Source of the DNA: Pleomorphomonas sp.
GTDB taxonomy: Bacteria > Pseudomonadota > Alphaproteobacteria > Rhizobiales > Pleomorphomonadaceae
Reading direction: 5' to 3'
Length of the DNA stretch: 64,000 nucleotides
Assembly (NCBI GenBank): GCA_029976075.1
Contig: JARKNW010000011.1
Span: 91,681 to 155,680, forward strand
In this document: piece by piece, positions 53,501 through 61,020 of the stretch
Layout: every line of letters starts with the position of its first letter
How positions within the stretch are numbered: the stretch's first letter is position 1
Position numbers and translations under genes: made by a program
The notes under the pieces: generated by a model
What the model saw: the letters and a program-made list of their open reading frames with translations, nothing else
What the model was told of the DNA's origin: nothing
Database searches by the model: none

Positions 53501-54018
53501 CGAATGTCGTCGAGACGTGACACCAGCGTATCGAACGCACTTTCCAGCGAGCGCCCGGAACTCGCCTCGACCAACCGTTCCACCTCTGCCCGAAGGTCGG
53601 CCACTTCGGTGGCAAGGCCTTCGTTGAGGGCCGGCGCCGGACGCCGGCGCTCCGCCCCCATTTCCTGGCTGAGCGCGCGAACGCGGGCTCCGAGTTCGGC
53701 GACATCGGCTTCGCCCGTGCGACGGGCTCGCCCTGAATCGAGAGCATCGCGCTTGCGCGAAATCTGGTCGATCGCCCTCTGCAAGTCATCTGGCTCGGAG
53801 GTTCGTGGTGCCGGACGGGGTGGCCGCCGCTCTTCGGCTGGTGACAACGTCCGGATGCGCTCTCCGAGCCGATCGAGAGAAAGCAGGATGCGGTCGACCG
53901 GGTCACCCCCCTGCCGGCCGCTATCAGATCCATAGCCGCCGAAACCGGCCGCCTCTCGGTGGTACTGGCTCGCTCCGCCCATTCCGCCGCTCAAACGAGA
54001 CGTAGCCCGCGACGCCAT
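50506..54018 (-). CDS. PodJ-like polar localisation protein (coiled coil, TM, Sel1 repeats, peptidoglycan-binding)
   Basis: The 1170-residue protein has a long cytoplasmic part of coiled-coil repeats (residues 30-600, many E--L-RLD-I patterns), an acidic Pro-rich zone, one membrane helix near 735-757 (KTAMAVAVVLIALGLVKIGS), a 150-residue Thr/Ala/Pro-rich periplasmic linker and four Sel1 repeats (ASRFTDGRGVPQDFAAAINW type, about 915-1060). It ends with a PG_binding_1 domain (AVLSSLGFDAGPPDGKMGRK). This is the PodJ layout, which organises the cell pole in alphaproteobacteria. ATG 54018 is favoured by GGGGAGA seven bases upstream. Other Sel1/coiled-coil proteins remain possible. Confidence 0.8.
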   Translation of the reverse strand: MASRATSRLSGGMGGASQYHREAAGFGGYGSDSGRQGGDPVDRILLSLDRLGERIRTLSPAEERRPPRPAPRTSEPDDLQRAIDQISRKRDALDSGRARRTGEADVAELGARVRALSQEMGAERRRPAPALNEGLATEVADLRAEVERLVEASSGRSLESAFDTLVSRLDDIRTSVDNPRIVGDLVPRLAEIRRLIATLPSGEQVGTITARLDRLAERLDQGLGDQRVLNDFGHSLSDLAAAVAQLDKREVIAAIEHRLDDVAGSIRAIEQDVGDFSRWQEDLERQNATLSQVAQRSEQLPRFAHELERQSASIERIARSTDGLPRLAEEIDGLRLSLDRPGVTLDEAAIRALDEKFTELGRSLEAQLRPVNSGLPADLAAALSRIETKLAEPGAGGRISEIEDRIAVLTRSMADIDFATTKDVTALESAVDRLREDVLSAAGRPDASLAADVRTLVERIERLDAPSIDTAAFDRLESRISDIATRLETRPNEIAALADALERLDATMSSSLSVDAIADRVAAAAGRHGDDAPARLANVEAGINRLGEDLRADAERDRGLLLAIGQTVERLALREVGGQETRAEMPEPKPPSSLKDSWEEIEQALTRRMPPIVDDQEDLPRIFGRKSTPEPRVEPPLSAPGLAEEEAKAEKPALPPGFDVNKPLEPGSGKPRLPKSPPATDRTAAPDAARTPTKADFIAAARRAAQAAGSGVPGESGKEETPTANKHRLALPKISFNLRKTAMAVAVVLIALGLVKIGSDALHRMSTQSESPADAGPTSDPTASTAPAAATPASDAAPTAVAPSSQAPVTAPAPLSEAAPSSTPPASNEITAVPQTPTPSDGFSQTPTALPTDGFAPVPAVTAAPLASPQAAIETPAAPMAGSTPMLPEAIGPKALRDAALGGNPLAAIEVASRFTDGRGVPQDFAAAINWYRRAAEAGLAPAQYRLGSLYEKGTGTPRDPKTAAEWYTKAAGLGNAKAMHNLAVINAEGSLGTPDYAMAAKWFQEAAERGVRDSQFNLGILYARGLGVPRDLATSYKWFALAATAGDADSAKKRDDIAQVLSKEDLARARLAVETWVAKPLDPKAEDVPPADPAWGAASPEHTASVDTTRTVARTQAVLSSLGFDAGPPDGKMGRKTRDAIAAFQTSKGLPATGEIDKALVEALGVPTL

Positions 54019-54228
54019 AATCATTCTCCCCGTTCGCGACGCTGTCCTCGCGGCAGTGGCCGCCGGGACGGATCACCGCCAGGATGCATTCATTGGGCAA
54101 TTTGCAAAAACAGGGTAAACGCCCGGTTAATTGCCCCGCAGACTTTCGCGCTTTTTTAAGCGCTCTGAACGGAACCTTACCGGCGTGCTCCAAAAGACAT
54201 GGGCTGGAAGGTGAGATGGTGCTGTCCC

Positions 54229-54243
54229 TTGACGTAAACGGAA
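54229..54243. promoter_or_regulatory. Candidate MerR-type operator upstream of the MerR gene
   Basis: TTGACGTAAACGGAA, 69 bases before the MerR-family start, is an imperfect dyad of the TTGACGT/ACG-CAA type bound by LiuR-like MerR regulators (recalled consensus, not computed). It may provide autoregulation. The 287-base gap between divergent podJ-like and merR genes shows no other clear signal. Confidence 0.4.
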
Positions 54244-54311
54244 GCTTATGTGCAGTTTGACTGCTGGCGGCCGCCGGACCGTTCTTGCGGCCTTGCATGG
54301 AGGGGGAGCGG

Positions 54312-54803
54312 GTGACCGAAAGCGACGAGCCGGCCGCCGAGGCGCAAATCGGTGCCGTCATTGCCGACAAGCTCGAGGACGACGACGGGCTGCACCCTCG
54401 CGGGTCGCTATTTTCCATCGGCGATCTTGCCCGCGAGTTCGATGTAACGCTGCGCACCCTTCGCTTCTACGAGGACAAGGGGCTGATCAATCCGCGTCGG
54501 GAGGGGTTGAATCGCCTCTATTCCCGGCGTGATCGAGCTCGGCTCAAGCTGGTGTTGATGGGGAAGCGTGTCGGTTTCTCGCTCACCGAGATCAAGGGCA
54601 TGCTCGACCTGTACGATTTGCGCGACGGTCAGGCGGCCCAACTCAAGGTGGCGCTCGACCGTTTCAACGATCGGATTGCCATCCTGGAAAAGCAGAAAAA
54701 GGAAATCGAGCAGGCACTGATGGAGTTACGCCGAACCACTGCGGTTGTCAGCGGCCTTTTGAAGGAAAAGGAAGAGAAGGAGGCCGGCACTCGTCGGACC
54801 TGA
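54312..54803 (+). CDS. MerR family transcriptional regulator
   Basis: The 163-residue regulator starts at GTG 54312, with GGAGGGGGA in front. An acidic N-terminal extension of about 35 residues precedes the winged helix (LFSIGDLAREFDVTLRTLRF, then YEDKGLINPRREG). A dimerising coiled coil follows (LDRFNDRIAILEKQKKEIEQ). There are no C-terminal cysteines for metal binding, so it is unlike CueR or ZntR and closer to the LiuR-type group. Target genes are not evident; it may act on itself. Confidence 0.88.
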   Translation: MTESDEPAAEAQIGAVIADKLEDDDGLHPRGSLFSIGDLAREFDVTLRTLRFYEDKGLINPRREGLNRLYSRRDRARLKLVLMGKRVGFSLTEIKGMLDLYDLRDGQAAQLKVALDRFNDRIAILEKQKKEIEQALMELRRTTAVVSGLLKEKEEKEAGTRRT

Positions 54804-54904
54804 AGCGCCGCAACACCCGTTGGCGACCAAAGCCGAGAATAATGGAAGCCCGGCGGGGCGCGATGAGGTATTCTAGGGGCGAGAGACCAACCGGGAGACC
54901 CACA

Positions 54905-55333
54905 ATGCGCGCGATCCTGGCAGCCCTTCTTGCGTTCGGCCCCTTTCTCTCCGCTCCAACTGCTTCGGCGCAAGACGCATCAGCCGACAATGGCTACAGC
55001 CTGCAGCCGGCTGTTGGCGAATATCTCAAGATCGATCGTCGTACGGGCGATGTCTCGCACTGTGCGGCCCGTGGCGGCGTGTGGTCCTGTGAGTTGATAC
55101 CGGAAGATCGCAAGGCCTACGAGGACCGCATTGTCGAGCTCGAGGCGGAGAACGACCGCCTGAGCCAGCGGGTCGTCGAGCTGGAGGCGCAAGCCAAACA
55201 GGCCCATGCGCCTCTTCTCGACAAGGACGACGAGCAGCGTCTCCAGGAGTTTTTCGACCTTGGAGATCGCATGTTCCGCCACTTCTTCGATCTGGTCGAG
55301 CGACTCCGGCAGCGCGAGGAGGGGCCGATTTAG
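54905..55333 (+). CDS. Exported coiled-coil protein of unknown function
   Basis: The 142-residue protein has a signal peptide (MRAILAALLAFGPFLSAPTA, cleavage near SAQDA), then YLKIDRRTGDVSHCAARGGV with two cysteines (also VWSCEL) and a coiled coil (EDRIVELEAENDRLSQRVVE). It lies 101 bases after merR. The family, alphaproteobacterial periplasmic proteins with a DR-TG-V--C-----W-C motif, is known to me only as hypothetical. It could tether to the envelope, but no anchor is seen. Confidence 0.75.
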   Translation: MRAILAALLAFGPFLSAPTASAQDASADNGYSLQPAVGEYLKIDRRTGDVSHCAARGGVWSCELIPEDRKAYEDRIVELEAENDRLSQRVVELEAQAKQAHAPLLDKDDEQRLQEFFDLGDRMFRHFFDLVERLRQREEGPI

Positions 55334-55470
55334 GCTCTCCCATGACGGGTGGGTGGTGAATCCACAGCTTTATCGGTGAAAACACGGCTGGCGACAGCTC
55401 TGGGCATGGCGGCCCGTTCATGCCTGCTGCATGATCGCGTTTACCTTAAGCACCGCAGGGAGATTGGGAT

Positions 55471-55884
55471 ATGCTCAAGGAATTCAAGGAATTCGCGCTG
55501 CGCGGCAACATGGTCGATCTGGCCATCGGCGTGATCATCGGTGGAGCCTTCGGGGGGCTTGTGAACTCGATCGTTGCCGACCTGCTGATGCCTGTCATCG
55601 GGCTCATCACGGGCGGCATAGATTTTACCAATCTCTACGTTCAACTCTCTGGTGCCCCGGTGATCGGCGATCTTGCCGCAGCCCGCAAGGCTGGCGCGAC
55701 GATTGCTTACGGCAACTTCGTGACCCTGGCGATCAACTTCCTGATCATCGCCTTCGTGCTCTTCCTTGTGGTGAAGGTGATGAACCGCCTCAAGAGCGAC
55801 AAAGAGCCCGTCGTCAAGGCCCCGCCGGAAGTTCCCGCCGACGTGGCACTGCTCGCGGAGATTCGCGATCTCTTGAAGAAATGA
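55471..55884 (+). CDS. mscL: Large-conductance mechanosensitive channel
   Basis: The 137-residue channel protein opens under membrane tension to release solutes in hypo-osmotic shock. It matches MscL at the N-terminal helix and pore helix ([20 protein letters not shown], then [15 protein letters not shown]), in the second helix ([20 protein letters not shown]) and in the C-terminal bundle ending [17 protein letters not shown] precedes the start. Confidence 0.96.
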   Translation: MLKEFKEFALRGNMVDLAIGVIIGGAFGGLVNSIVADLLMPVIGLITGGIDFTNLYVQLSGAPVIGDLAAARKAGATIAYGNFVTLAINFLIIAFVLFLVVKVMNRLKSDKEPVVKAPPEVPADVALLAEIRDLLKK

Positions 55885-55998
55885 TCACGGATCGCTGCTA
55901 CGGCAGCCTTCTCCGTCTGGCCTTTTGATTCGTTTTAGCTTGGCTGGTATTCCCGGTTGGTCGGCGATTCCCGTTGGCCAAGCGAGCAGGGTAGTTTC

Positions 55999-57222
55999 AT
56001 GACACTCGACGTTGCCGCGCGTTTTCTAGACGATATCCGGCCAAGCGCGCGAAATGCGCCCCCGAGCGGCATCGTCGAGGTTCATCTCGAAGGGCTGCGG
56101 CGGCCGGGGACGGCCAAGCTATGGGTCGGAGAAGGCAGCTTGCCGACGCCCGACAACATACGCGACGCCGCCATCCGGTCGCTGATGGCCGGCGAGACGT
56201 TCTACACGCATCAGGCCGGTCTACCCGAACTGAGAGAAGCTCTCTGTCGCTATCATGACCGTCTCTACGGGCCGTTTGGTGGTCGTCCCGCTGATCCGGA
56301 TCGTTTCATCGTCGCGTCATCCGGCATGCACGCCATCCAGATGGCTGCTTCCCTGGTTGCCGGGGCCGGCGATGAAGTCATCGTGCCGACGCCCGCTTGG
56401 CCAAATGCGCCGGCCGCTGCCGCCCTCTGCGGCGCCGCGGTGCGCGAGGTGACGATGCGCTTCGGCCGAAGGGGATGGGATCTTGATCCGGACGACCTCG
56501 AAGCGGCAATCGGCCCCCGGACGCGGGCCATCTTCGTCAACTCACCCAGCAATCCTTCCGGCTGGGTGGCGAGCCGAGAGCGTCTCGCTTCCATTCTCGA
56601 CATTGCTCGCCGGCACGGCATCTGGATCGTAGCTGACGAGGTCTATGGACGCTTCTGCTATCTCGACGGTCTTGAGGTGGCGCCGTCCTTCCATGAGGTG
56701 GCCACGCCCGAGGACCGGCTGATCTTCGTCAACACCTTTTCCAAGAACTGGGCGATGACCGGTTGGCGCATCGGCTGGATCGAAGTGCCGTCCATCCTCA
56801 ACGCAACCGTCCAAAACCTGGTGCAATACTCAAGTTCCGGTACGGCGGTCTTCATGCAGAGAGCGGCCATCGAGGCTCTCGACAACGGCGAGGACTTCCT
56901 GGCATTCCAGATTGCCCGGGCACGCGACAACAGGGCGGCTGTCATGGCTACGCTTGCCGCGTCGGGCGGTGTGACGCTGTCGCCACCTGATGGCGCCTTC
57001 TACCTGTTCTTTTCCATCGACGGAGAGAACGACACGCGTCGGCTTTGCCTCGACATGGTTCGTGAAGCAGGCGTTGGCATTGCACCCGGTACCGCCTTCG
57101 GTGCGGGGGGAGAGCGATTCATGCGCCTCTGCTTTGCCGGCAATCCCGAGGAAATCACCACTGCGCTGGGGCGCCTTTCGAGCTGGCTCGCCACGCGTCG
57201 CCTGGGCGCCAGCGGCAGTTAG
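55999..57222 (+). CDS. PLP-dependent class I/II aminotransferase
   Basis: The 407-residue fold-type I enzyme has NSPSNPSGW (Asn185), VADEVYGRF (Asp213, Tyr216) and NTFSKNWAMTGWRIGW with Lys249 as the pyridoxal-phosphate Schiff base. It resembles aspartate/aromatic aminotransferases; the substrate cannot be told from sequence. ATG 55999 is chosen over 55957 because the family fold starts there and the upstream residues are odd. It stands alone before the fix cluster. Confidence 0.87.
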   Translation: MTLDVAARFLDDIRPSARNAPPSGIVEVHLEGLRRPGTAKLWVGEGSLPTPDNIRDAAIRSLMAGETFYTHQAGLPELREALCRYHDRLYGPFGGRPADPDRFIVASSGMHAIQMAASLVAGAGDEVIVPTPAWPNAPAAAALCGAAVREVTMRFGRRGWDLDPDDLEAAIGPRTRAIFVNSPSNPSGWVASRERLASILDIARRHGIWIVADEVYGRFCYLDGLEVAPSFHEVATPEDRLIFVNTFSKNWAMTGWRIGWIEVPSILNATVQNLVQYSSSGTAVFMQRAAIEALDNGEDFLAFQIARARDNRAAVMATLAASGGVTLSPPDGAFYLFFSIDGENDTRRLCLDMVREAGVGIAPGTAFGAGGERFMRLCFAGNPEEITTALGRLSSWLATRRLGASGS

Positions 57223-57387
57223 CGATTTTTTACGAGCATTTGCGTTTGAATTTGATCTGAAACAGTTCCTTTTCCGAAGAAGTCGTGCATGCTACATCCG
57301 GACTTGCACTGAAGGGCTGTTCCTGATTTGACAGGCTCTTCGGTGAAGAGTGGCCCCGTTGGGACAAAGGGGGAGAGCGAGGCGGAG

Positions 57388-58551
57388 ATGGGAGAACTGG
57401 AGGACCGCAGGACTGCGGTTTCGGAAGCTCGTTTCGAGAGTCTTCTCGACACCGCCGCCGATGGCGTGATTGTCATCGACGAGACAGGTCGCATGTTGGT
57501 CTTCAACAAGATCTGCGAGCAATTGTTCGGCTACACCTCCGAGGAGGCGATTGGCCAGAACGTGTCGCTGATCATGCCGCCGGAGTTCTCGGCGTCCCAC
57601 GACCGTTTCATGAACAATTACCACCGGACCGGTGAGAAGCGGATTATCGGCATTGGCCGGGAAGTCTCCGGCATGCACCGGGACGGTACCGTTTTCCCGC
57701 TCGAGCTTTCAGTCGGCGAAGCGAAGACGGCGGACGGGCGGCAGTACATCGGTGTGCTGCGCGATCTTCGTTCTCGCCGTGCCGTCGAACAGCGCGTGTC
57801 GCAACTGCAGGCGCAGGTCGTGCATATGACGCGTCTGTCGGCGATGGATGAGATGGGCGCCGCGATGGCGCACGAGCTTAACCAGCCGCTGACGGCCCTG
57901 TTGCTTTATCTTCAGGCGGTGGCGCGCCAGATCAAATCTTGTCATGCCGATAGCAAGCCACCCAGTGACAAGATGCTCGATGTGCTCGACAAGGCCGTGC
58001 AGGAAGCCGAACGCGCCAGCCATATCGTGCAGCGTATGCGCCAGATGGTGGAAAAGCGCGACCCCGAGCGCGCCACCATCGATCTCCGCGAGGTGGTCAA
58101 CGAAGCGCTCGACCTCAGCGAGTTCGTGGCGCAGGGCGCCACCGTCACCATCCGCCGCGTCTTCGGCATGACGCCGATTCATGTCGATGCGGATGCGACT
58201 CAGATCCAACAAATCATTCTCAATCTCTTGCGCAACGCGCTCGAAGTGGCCAAGGAGAGTGAGGAACGCTGGGTGAAGGTGTCGATCGGCTCTGACGAGC
58301 GGTCCGCCTTCGTGTCCGTGACGGACAGTGGCCCGGGTTTCTCCGAGGACGTCGGCAAATCGTTGTTCCGGACGTTCAGCACGACGAAGAAGACGGGCAT
58401 GGGGCTTGGGCTCGCCATCTCCCGGGCAATTGCCCAGAATCATGGCGGCGACCTCATGGCCGATCCCGGTGGTAACGGGCAGGGAGCAACGTTTACCTTG
58501 ATGTTGCCAATGCATCGTCCGGACGAGGCAGAAGACGATACGTGGGGGTGA
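57388..58551 (+). CDS. fixL: Oxygen-sensor histidine kinase FixL
   Basis: The 387-residue kinase has a heme PAS domain (DTAADGVIVIDETGRMLVFN; HDRFMNNYHRTGEKRIIGIG). His71 would ligate heme, and Arg91 matches the distal Arg that binds oxygen; Arg206 of Bradyrhizobium FixL corresponds to Asn77 here. It continues into LSAMDEMGAAMAHELNQPLT (H-box) and LNLLRNALEVAKES plus GLGLAISRAIAQNHGG (ATPase). It lacks the N-terminal membrane helices of Sinorhizobium FixL. ATG 57388 follows GGGGGAGAG; TTG 57328 and GTG 57343 are alternatives. At low oxygen it should phosphorylate FixJ. Confidence 0.92.
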   Translation: MGELEDRRTAVSEARFESLLDTAADGVIVIDETGRMLVFNKICEQLFGYTSEEAIGQNVSLIMPPEFSASHDRFMNNYHRTGEKRIIGIGREVSGMHRDGTVFPLELSVGEAKTADGRQYIGVLRDLRSRRAVEQRVSQLQAQVVHMTRLSAMDEMGAAMAHELNQPLTALLLYLQAVARQIKSCHADSKPPSDKMLDVLDKAVQEAERASHIVQRMRQMVEKRDPERATIDLREVVNEALDLSEFVAQGATVTIRRVFGMTPIHVDADATQIQQIILNLLRNALEVAKESEERWVKVSIGSDERSAFVSVTDSGPGFSEDVGKSLFRTFSTTKKTGMGLGLAISRAIAQNHGGDLMADPGGNGQGATFTLMLPMHRPDEAEDDTWG

Positions 58552-58802
58552 GGAATGGCGCGATAGATGCGCCGCTGGGGAAGGACGACAATTCGACATG
58601 ATCGCCTAAGGGCGGCAACTGGCGCGGCGGGAGGTTTCGCCGTATAAATACGTAGACTAACAAAGTCCGCCGCACCTTTTGGGTGCCCATTCCTGGAAGG
58701 GTGGGAAGTCGGAAAGGCGCGGAGCGGACGTGTTCCACGGACTTGGCTAGCCGGGCGGGACCCTGGCGGTCTTCAGGGATCCTCAGATCGAGGAAGGGTG
58801 AC

Positions 58803-59423
58803 ATGGCTGAAACAGAAGGAAAGATCTTCGTTGTCGATGATGACGCCTCGGTGCGGGACGCGCTGTCGGTCATCTTCGAGATGGAAGGTTATGGTGTCAG
58901 GGTGTTCGCGGACGGCGACCAATTCCTGACCGCGCTGAAGACGGACAAGCCCGCTTGCGTGCTGCTGGACGTCCACATGCCAGGCAAATCTGGTCTCGAC
59001 ATTCTCAGGTCGATCGATGTCGGAACGTTCCCTGCGCCGGTGTTCATCATTTCCGGTCAGGGGGATATTCCCATGGCCGTCAGTGCCATCAAGGCCGGAG
59101 CCACCGATTTCATCGAGAAGCCGTTCGACGCCGACACCGTGGTGACGCGGGTCCGGGAGGCGATTGCTTCCTACGGTCGCCATGCCAACGGCGGCGCGCC
59201 GAGCCTCAGTTTCCCCGGAGCCGAACATCTCACGCCGCGCGAACGCGATGTCCTTCAGGAGATCACCGGCGGCGCCTCGAACAAGGAAGCCGGCCGCCGT
59301 CTTGGCATATCTCCGCGGACCATCGAGGTGCACCGCGCACGTATCATGGAAAAGCTCGGTGCGCGCAACGCTGCCGATCTCGTTCGTATCGTGCTGACTG
59401 CGCATACGGGGGATCACGGATAA
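58803..59423 (+). CDS. fixJ: Two-component response regulator FixJ
   Basis: The 206-residue regulator has a receiver with Asp12/Asp13 and phospho-acceptor Asp56 (LLDVHMPGKSG), FIISGQGDIPMAV and FIEKPFD (Lys). A LuxR-type DNA-binding domain follows (LTPRERDVLQEITGGASNKE, then RTIEVHRARIMEKLGARNAA). It should activate fixK when phosphorylated by FixL. ATG 58803 is preceded by a 251-base gap with a TATAAAT word (58643-58649), perhaps its own promoter. Confidence 0.93.
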   Translation: MAETEGKIFVVDDDASVRDALSVIFEMEGYGVRVFADGDQFLTALKTDKPACVLLDVHMPGKSGLDILRSIDVGTFPAPVFIISGQGDIPMAVSAIKAGATDFIEKPFDADTVVTRVREAIASYGRHANGGAPSLSFPGAEHLTPRERDVLQEITGGASNKEAGRRLGISPRTIEVHRARIMEKLGARNAADLVRIVLTAHTGDHG

Positions 59424-59497
59424 ACATTGCCGACTGATCAAGGCACACTACTTTTTCCTGCGACTGGTTTGCGCGTCGCAGATGAAGAGTGTTGCTG

Positions 59498-59836
59498 ATG
59501 TATATCATTGTTGAGGACGATCCTTCGGTCGCCGACGCGCTGGAATCCCTGCTCTCCGGAGCGGGATTGCCGGTGCGTGTCTTTGCGAGCGCCGAGGAGT
59601 TCATTCATTCCGCATCTCCGACACCTGAGGACACGATGATTGTGGATCTCGGCCTGCCTGGCATGAGCGGCGGCGAGCTTGTTCGTCATTTGGAGAAAGC
59701 CGGGACCAATCCCAAGGTCATTGCCATCTCCGGCAAGTCGTCGCGGACCATTGCCCGTGAGACCGAGGGCCTCTCTGACCTGAAGATTCTGCGCAAGCCG
59801 CCGGCTGCCGATTGGCTGGAGGCGATTACCGCCTGA
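59498..59836 (+). CDS. Stand-alone receiver-domain protein
   Basis: The 112-residue protein is only a FixJ-type receiver: MYIIVEDDPSVADALESLLS, Asp50 in MIVDLGLPGMSGGEL, and Lys in KILRKPPAADWL. There is no DNA-binding domain. It lies 75 bases after fixJ and is followed by a terminator, so it is the last gene of that unit. It may compete for FixL phosphate or pass it on (inference). Confidence 0.88.
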   Translation: MYIIVEDDPSVADALESLLSGAGLPVRVFASAEEFIHSASPTPEDTMIVDLGLPGMSGGELVRHLEKAGTNPKVIAISGKSSRTIARETEGLSDLKILRKPPAADWLEAITA

Positions 59837-59865
59837 CCCTTGGTTTTCCCGGCTGTCATCCTGTC

Positions 59866-59887
59866 GCCCGGCTTGCCGGGCTTTTTT
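59866..59887 (+). terminator. Rho-independent terminator of the fixLJ unit
   Basis: GCCCGG-CTTG-CCGGGC (6-bp GC stem, tetraloop) followed by six T. It lies 30 bases past the receiver-gene stop. Confidence 0.9.
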
Positions 59888-60249
59888 GTCTCGCGCATCT
59901 CGTAGGTCATGGGTGACTGTAGCCGTATTATCCATTTTTGCCCACGGCTTACTACTGAAAACAGATATCAGGAGATGTTGTTGTTTGATGCGACAACCCA
60001 TGAGGTTGTCGCACTTTGCCCCGTTTTGTCGATATCCCGCCGGACAACCTTCCTCGAAAGGTTAAGTAACCAAACGAATTACCGCAGGGCTTAACTGTCC
60101 ATATTGTGACAGTATCGATAGTGGTGCGGCCGAAGCGGACGGGTTTCGGTCGAGTCGGCGGAAGAAGCGGTCATGGACGGATGACCGGTCGATCTTCCGA
60201 TGGCCTGCTGACCACGTGTCATCGAGCATGTGTCATCGAGGAGGGATCG
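59888..60249 (+). promoter_or_regulatory. Upstream control region of the FixK-type gene
   Basis: This 362-base stretch holds no gene. A 20-bp dyad ACTGTC-N8-GACAGT is at 60094-60113 and a shorter GGTTAAGTAACC is near 60060. These are candidate sites for FixJ or autoregulation, without a close match to a known FixJ or FixK consensus. From 60106 on, the frame of the FixK gene is already open. Confidence 0.4.
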
Positions 60250-61008
60250 ATGTTCATTGAGAAAAAGGCTTCATTCGAAGAAGGATCCGGTGTCGGGGGC
60301 TTCGACAGCGGGCGTCACCGCAGTCGCTACGCCGGCACACGGGTACGTGCACCGGCCGATGATAGTGCCTGGACCCGCTTCCGTGCATCGCCGCGTGCCC
60401 GGCTCGATCGTTACGACGCGCACTCCGTACTGTTTCGCGAGGACGATAATGCGAGCCATCTCTATGAGGTGGTCAGCGGGCAGATCATGCTGTACCGCCT
60501 GCTCGGCGATGGCCGTCGTCAGGTTGTCGATATTCTTGGCGAGGGCGATCTCTGTGGTCACTCGCTGACCGGTCTTTACGATTGCACTGCCGAGGCGCTG
60601 ACCCCGGCCGAGGTGCGTGTGCTCGACCGGCGGGACATCGATCAGTCAGTCGAGCTGCTTGCCCATGTCAATCGTTGCCTGCTGACGCGCATCGAGGCGT
60701 TGCATAGCCACGCCGTACTGCTCGGGCGCAAGTCTGCCACCGAGCGGGTGGCCAGCTTTCTGATGCGCTTCGTACCAGGGCGCGGCGTCGTCGGCTGCGT
60801 CGGGCCGGAACGGCACAGTTCGGACACCGAGCTGGTGGTACTGAAGATGACGCGGCAGGAGATCGCCGACTTCCTAGGGCTTACCATCGAGACGGTGAGC
60901 CGCGTGTTGTCCGATCTCAAGCGGCGCGGCGTCATTTCCATCGAGCGCAATGATCGCATTCGTCTCGTCGATGTTTGCCGTGTCTGCAAGATGACCGGCA
61001 TCCACTGA
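60250..61008 (+). CDS. fixK: Crp/Fnr-family transcriptional activator, FixK-type
   Basis: The 252-residue regulator has the cyclic-nucleotide-fold sensor part (YEVVSGQIMLYRLLGDGRRQ) and the FNR/FixK helix-turn-helix (TRQEIADFLGLTIETVSRVL, then SDLKRRGVISI). The four-Cys N-terminal iron-sulfur motif of FNR is missing, so it should be of the FixK kind under FixLJ control. GGAGGG lies before ATG 60250; the open frame upstream to 60106 lacks family likeness. A perfect FixK box precedes ccoN. It overlaps no gene; hemN converges with it. Confidence 0.9.
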   Translation: MFIEKKASFEEGSGVGGFDSGRHRSRYAGTRVRAPADDSAWTRFRASPRARLDRYDAHSVLFREDDNASHLYEVVSGQIMLYRLLGDGRRQVVDILGEGDLCGHSLTGLYDCTAEALTPAEVRVLDRRDIDQSVELLAHVNRCLLTRIEALHSHAVLLGRKSATERVASFLMRFVPGRGVVGCVGPERHSSDTELVVLKMTRQEIADFLGLTIETVSRVLSDLKRRGVISIERNDRIRLVDVCRVCKMTGIH

Positions 61009-61020
61009 CCTTAGCAGCGA

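Noticed and set aside
51230..53520. Plus-strand frames of 563 and 412 codons opposite the podJ-like gene
   Set aside because: The minus-strand protein has ordered domains and a terminator; the plus-strand frames are its shadows.
57248..57265. FixK-like site before fixL (TTGATCTGAAACAG)
   Set aside because: The right half AACAG shares too little with ATCAA to support a site.
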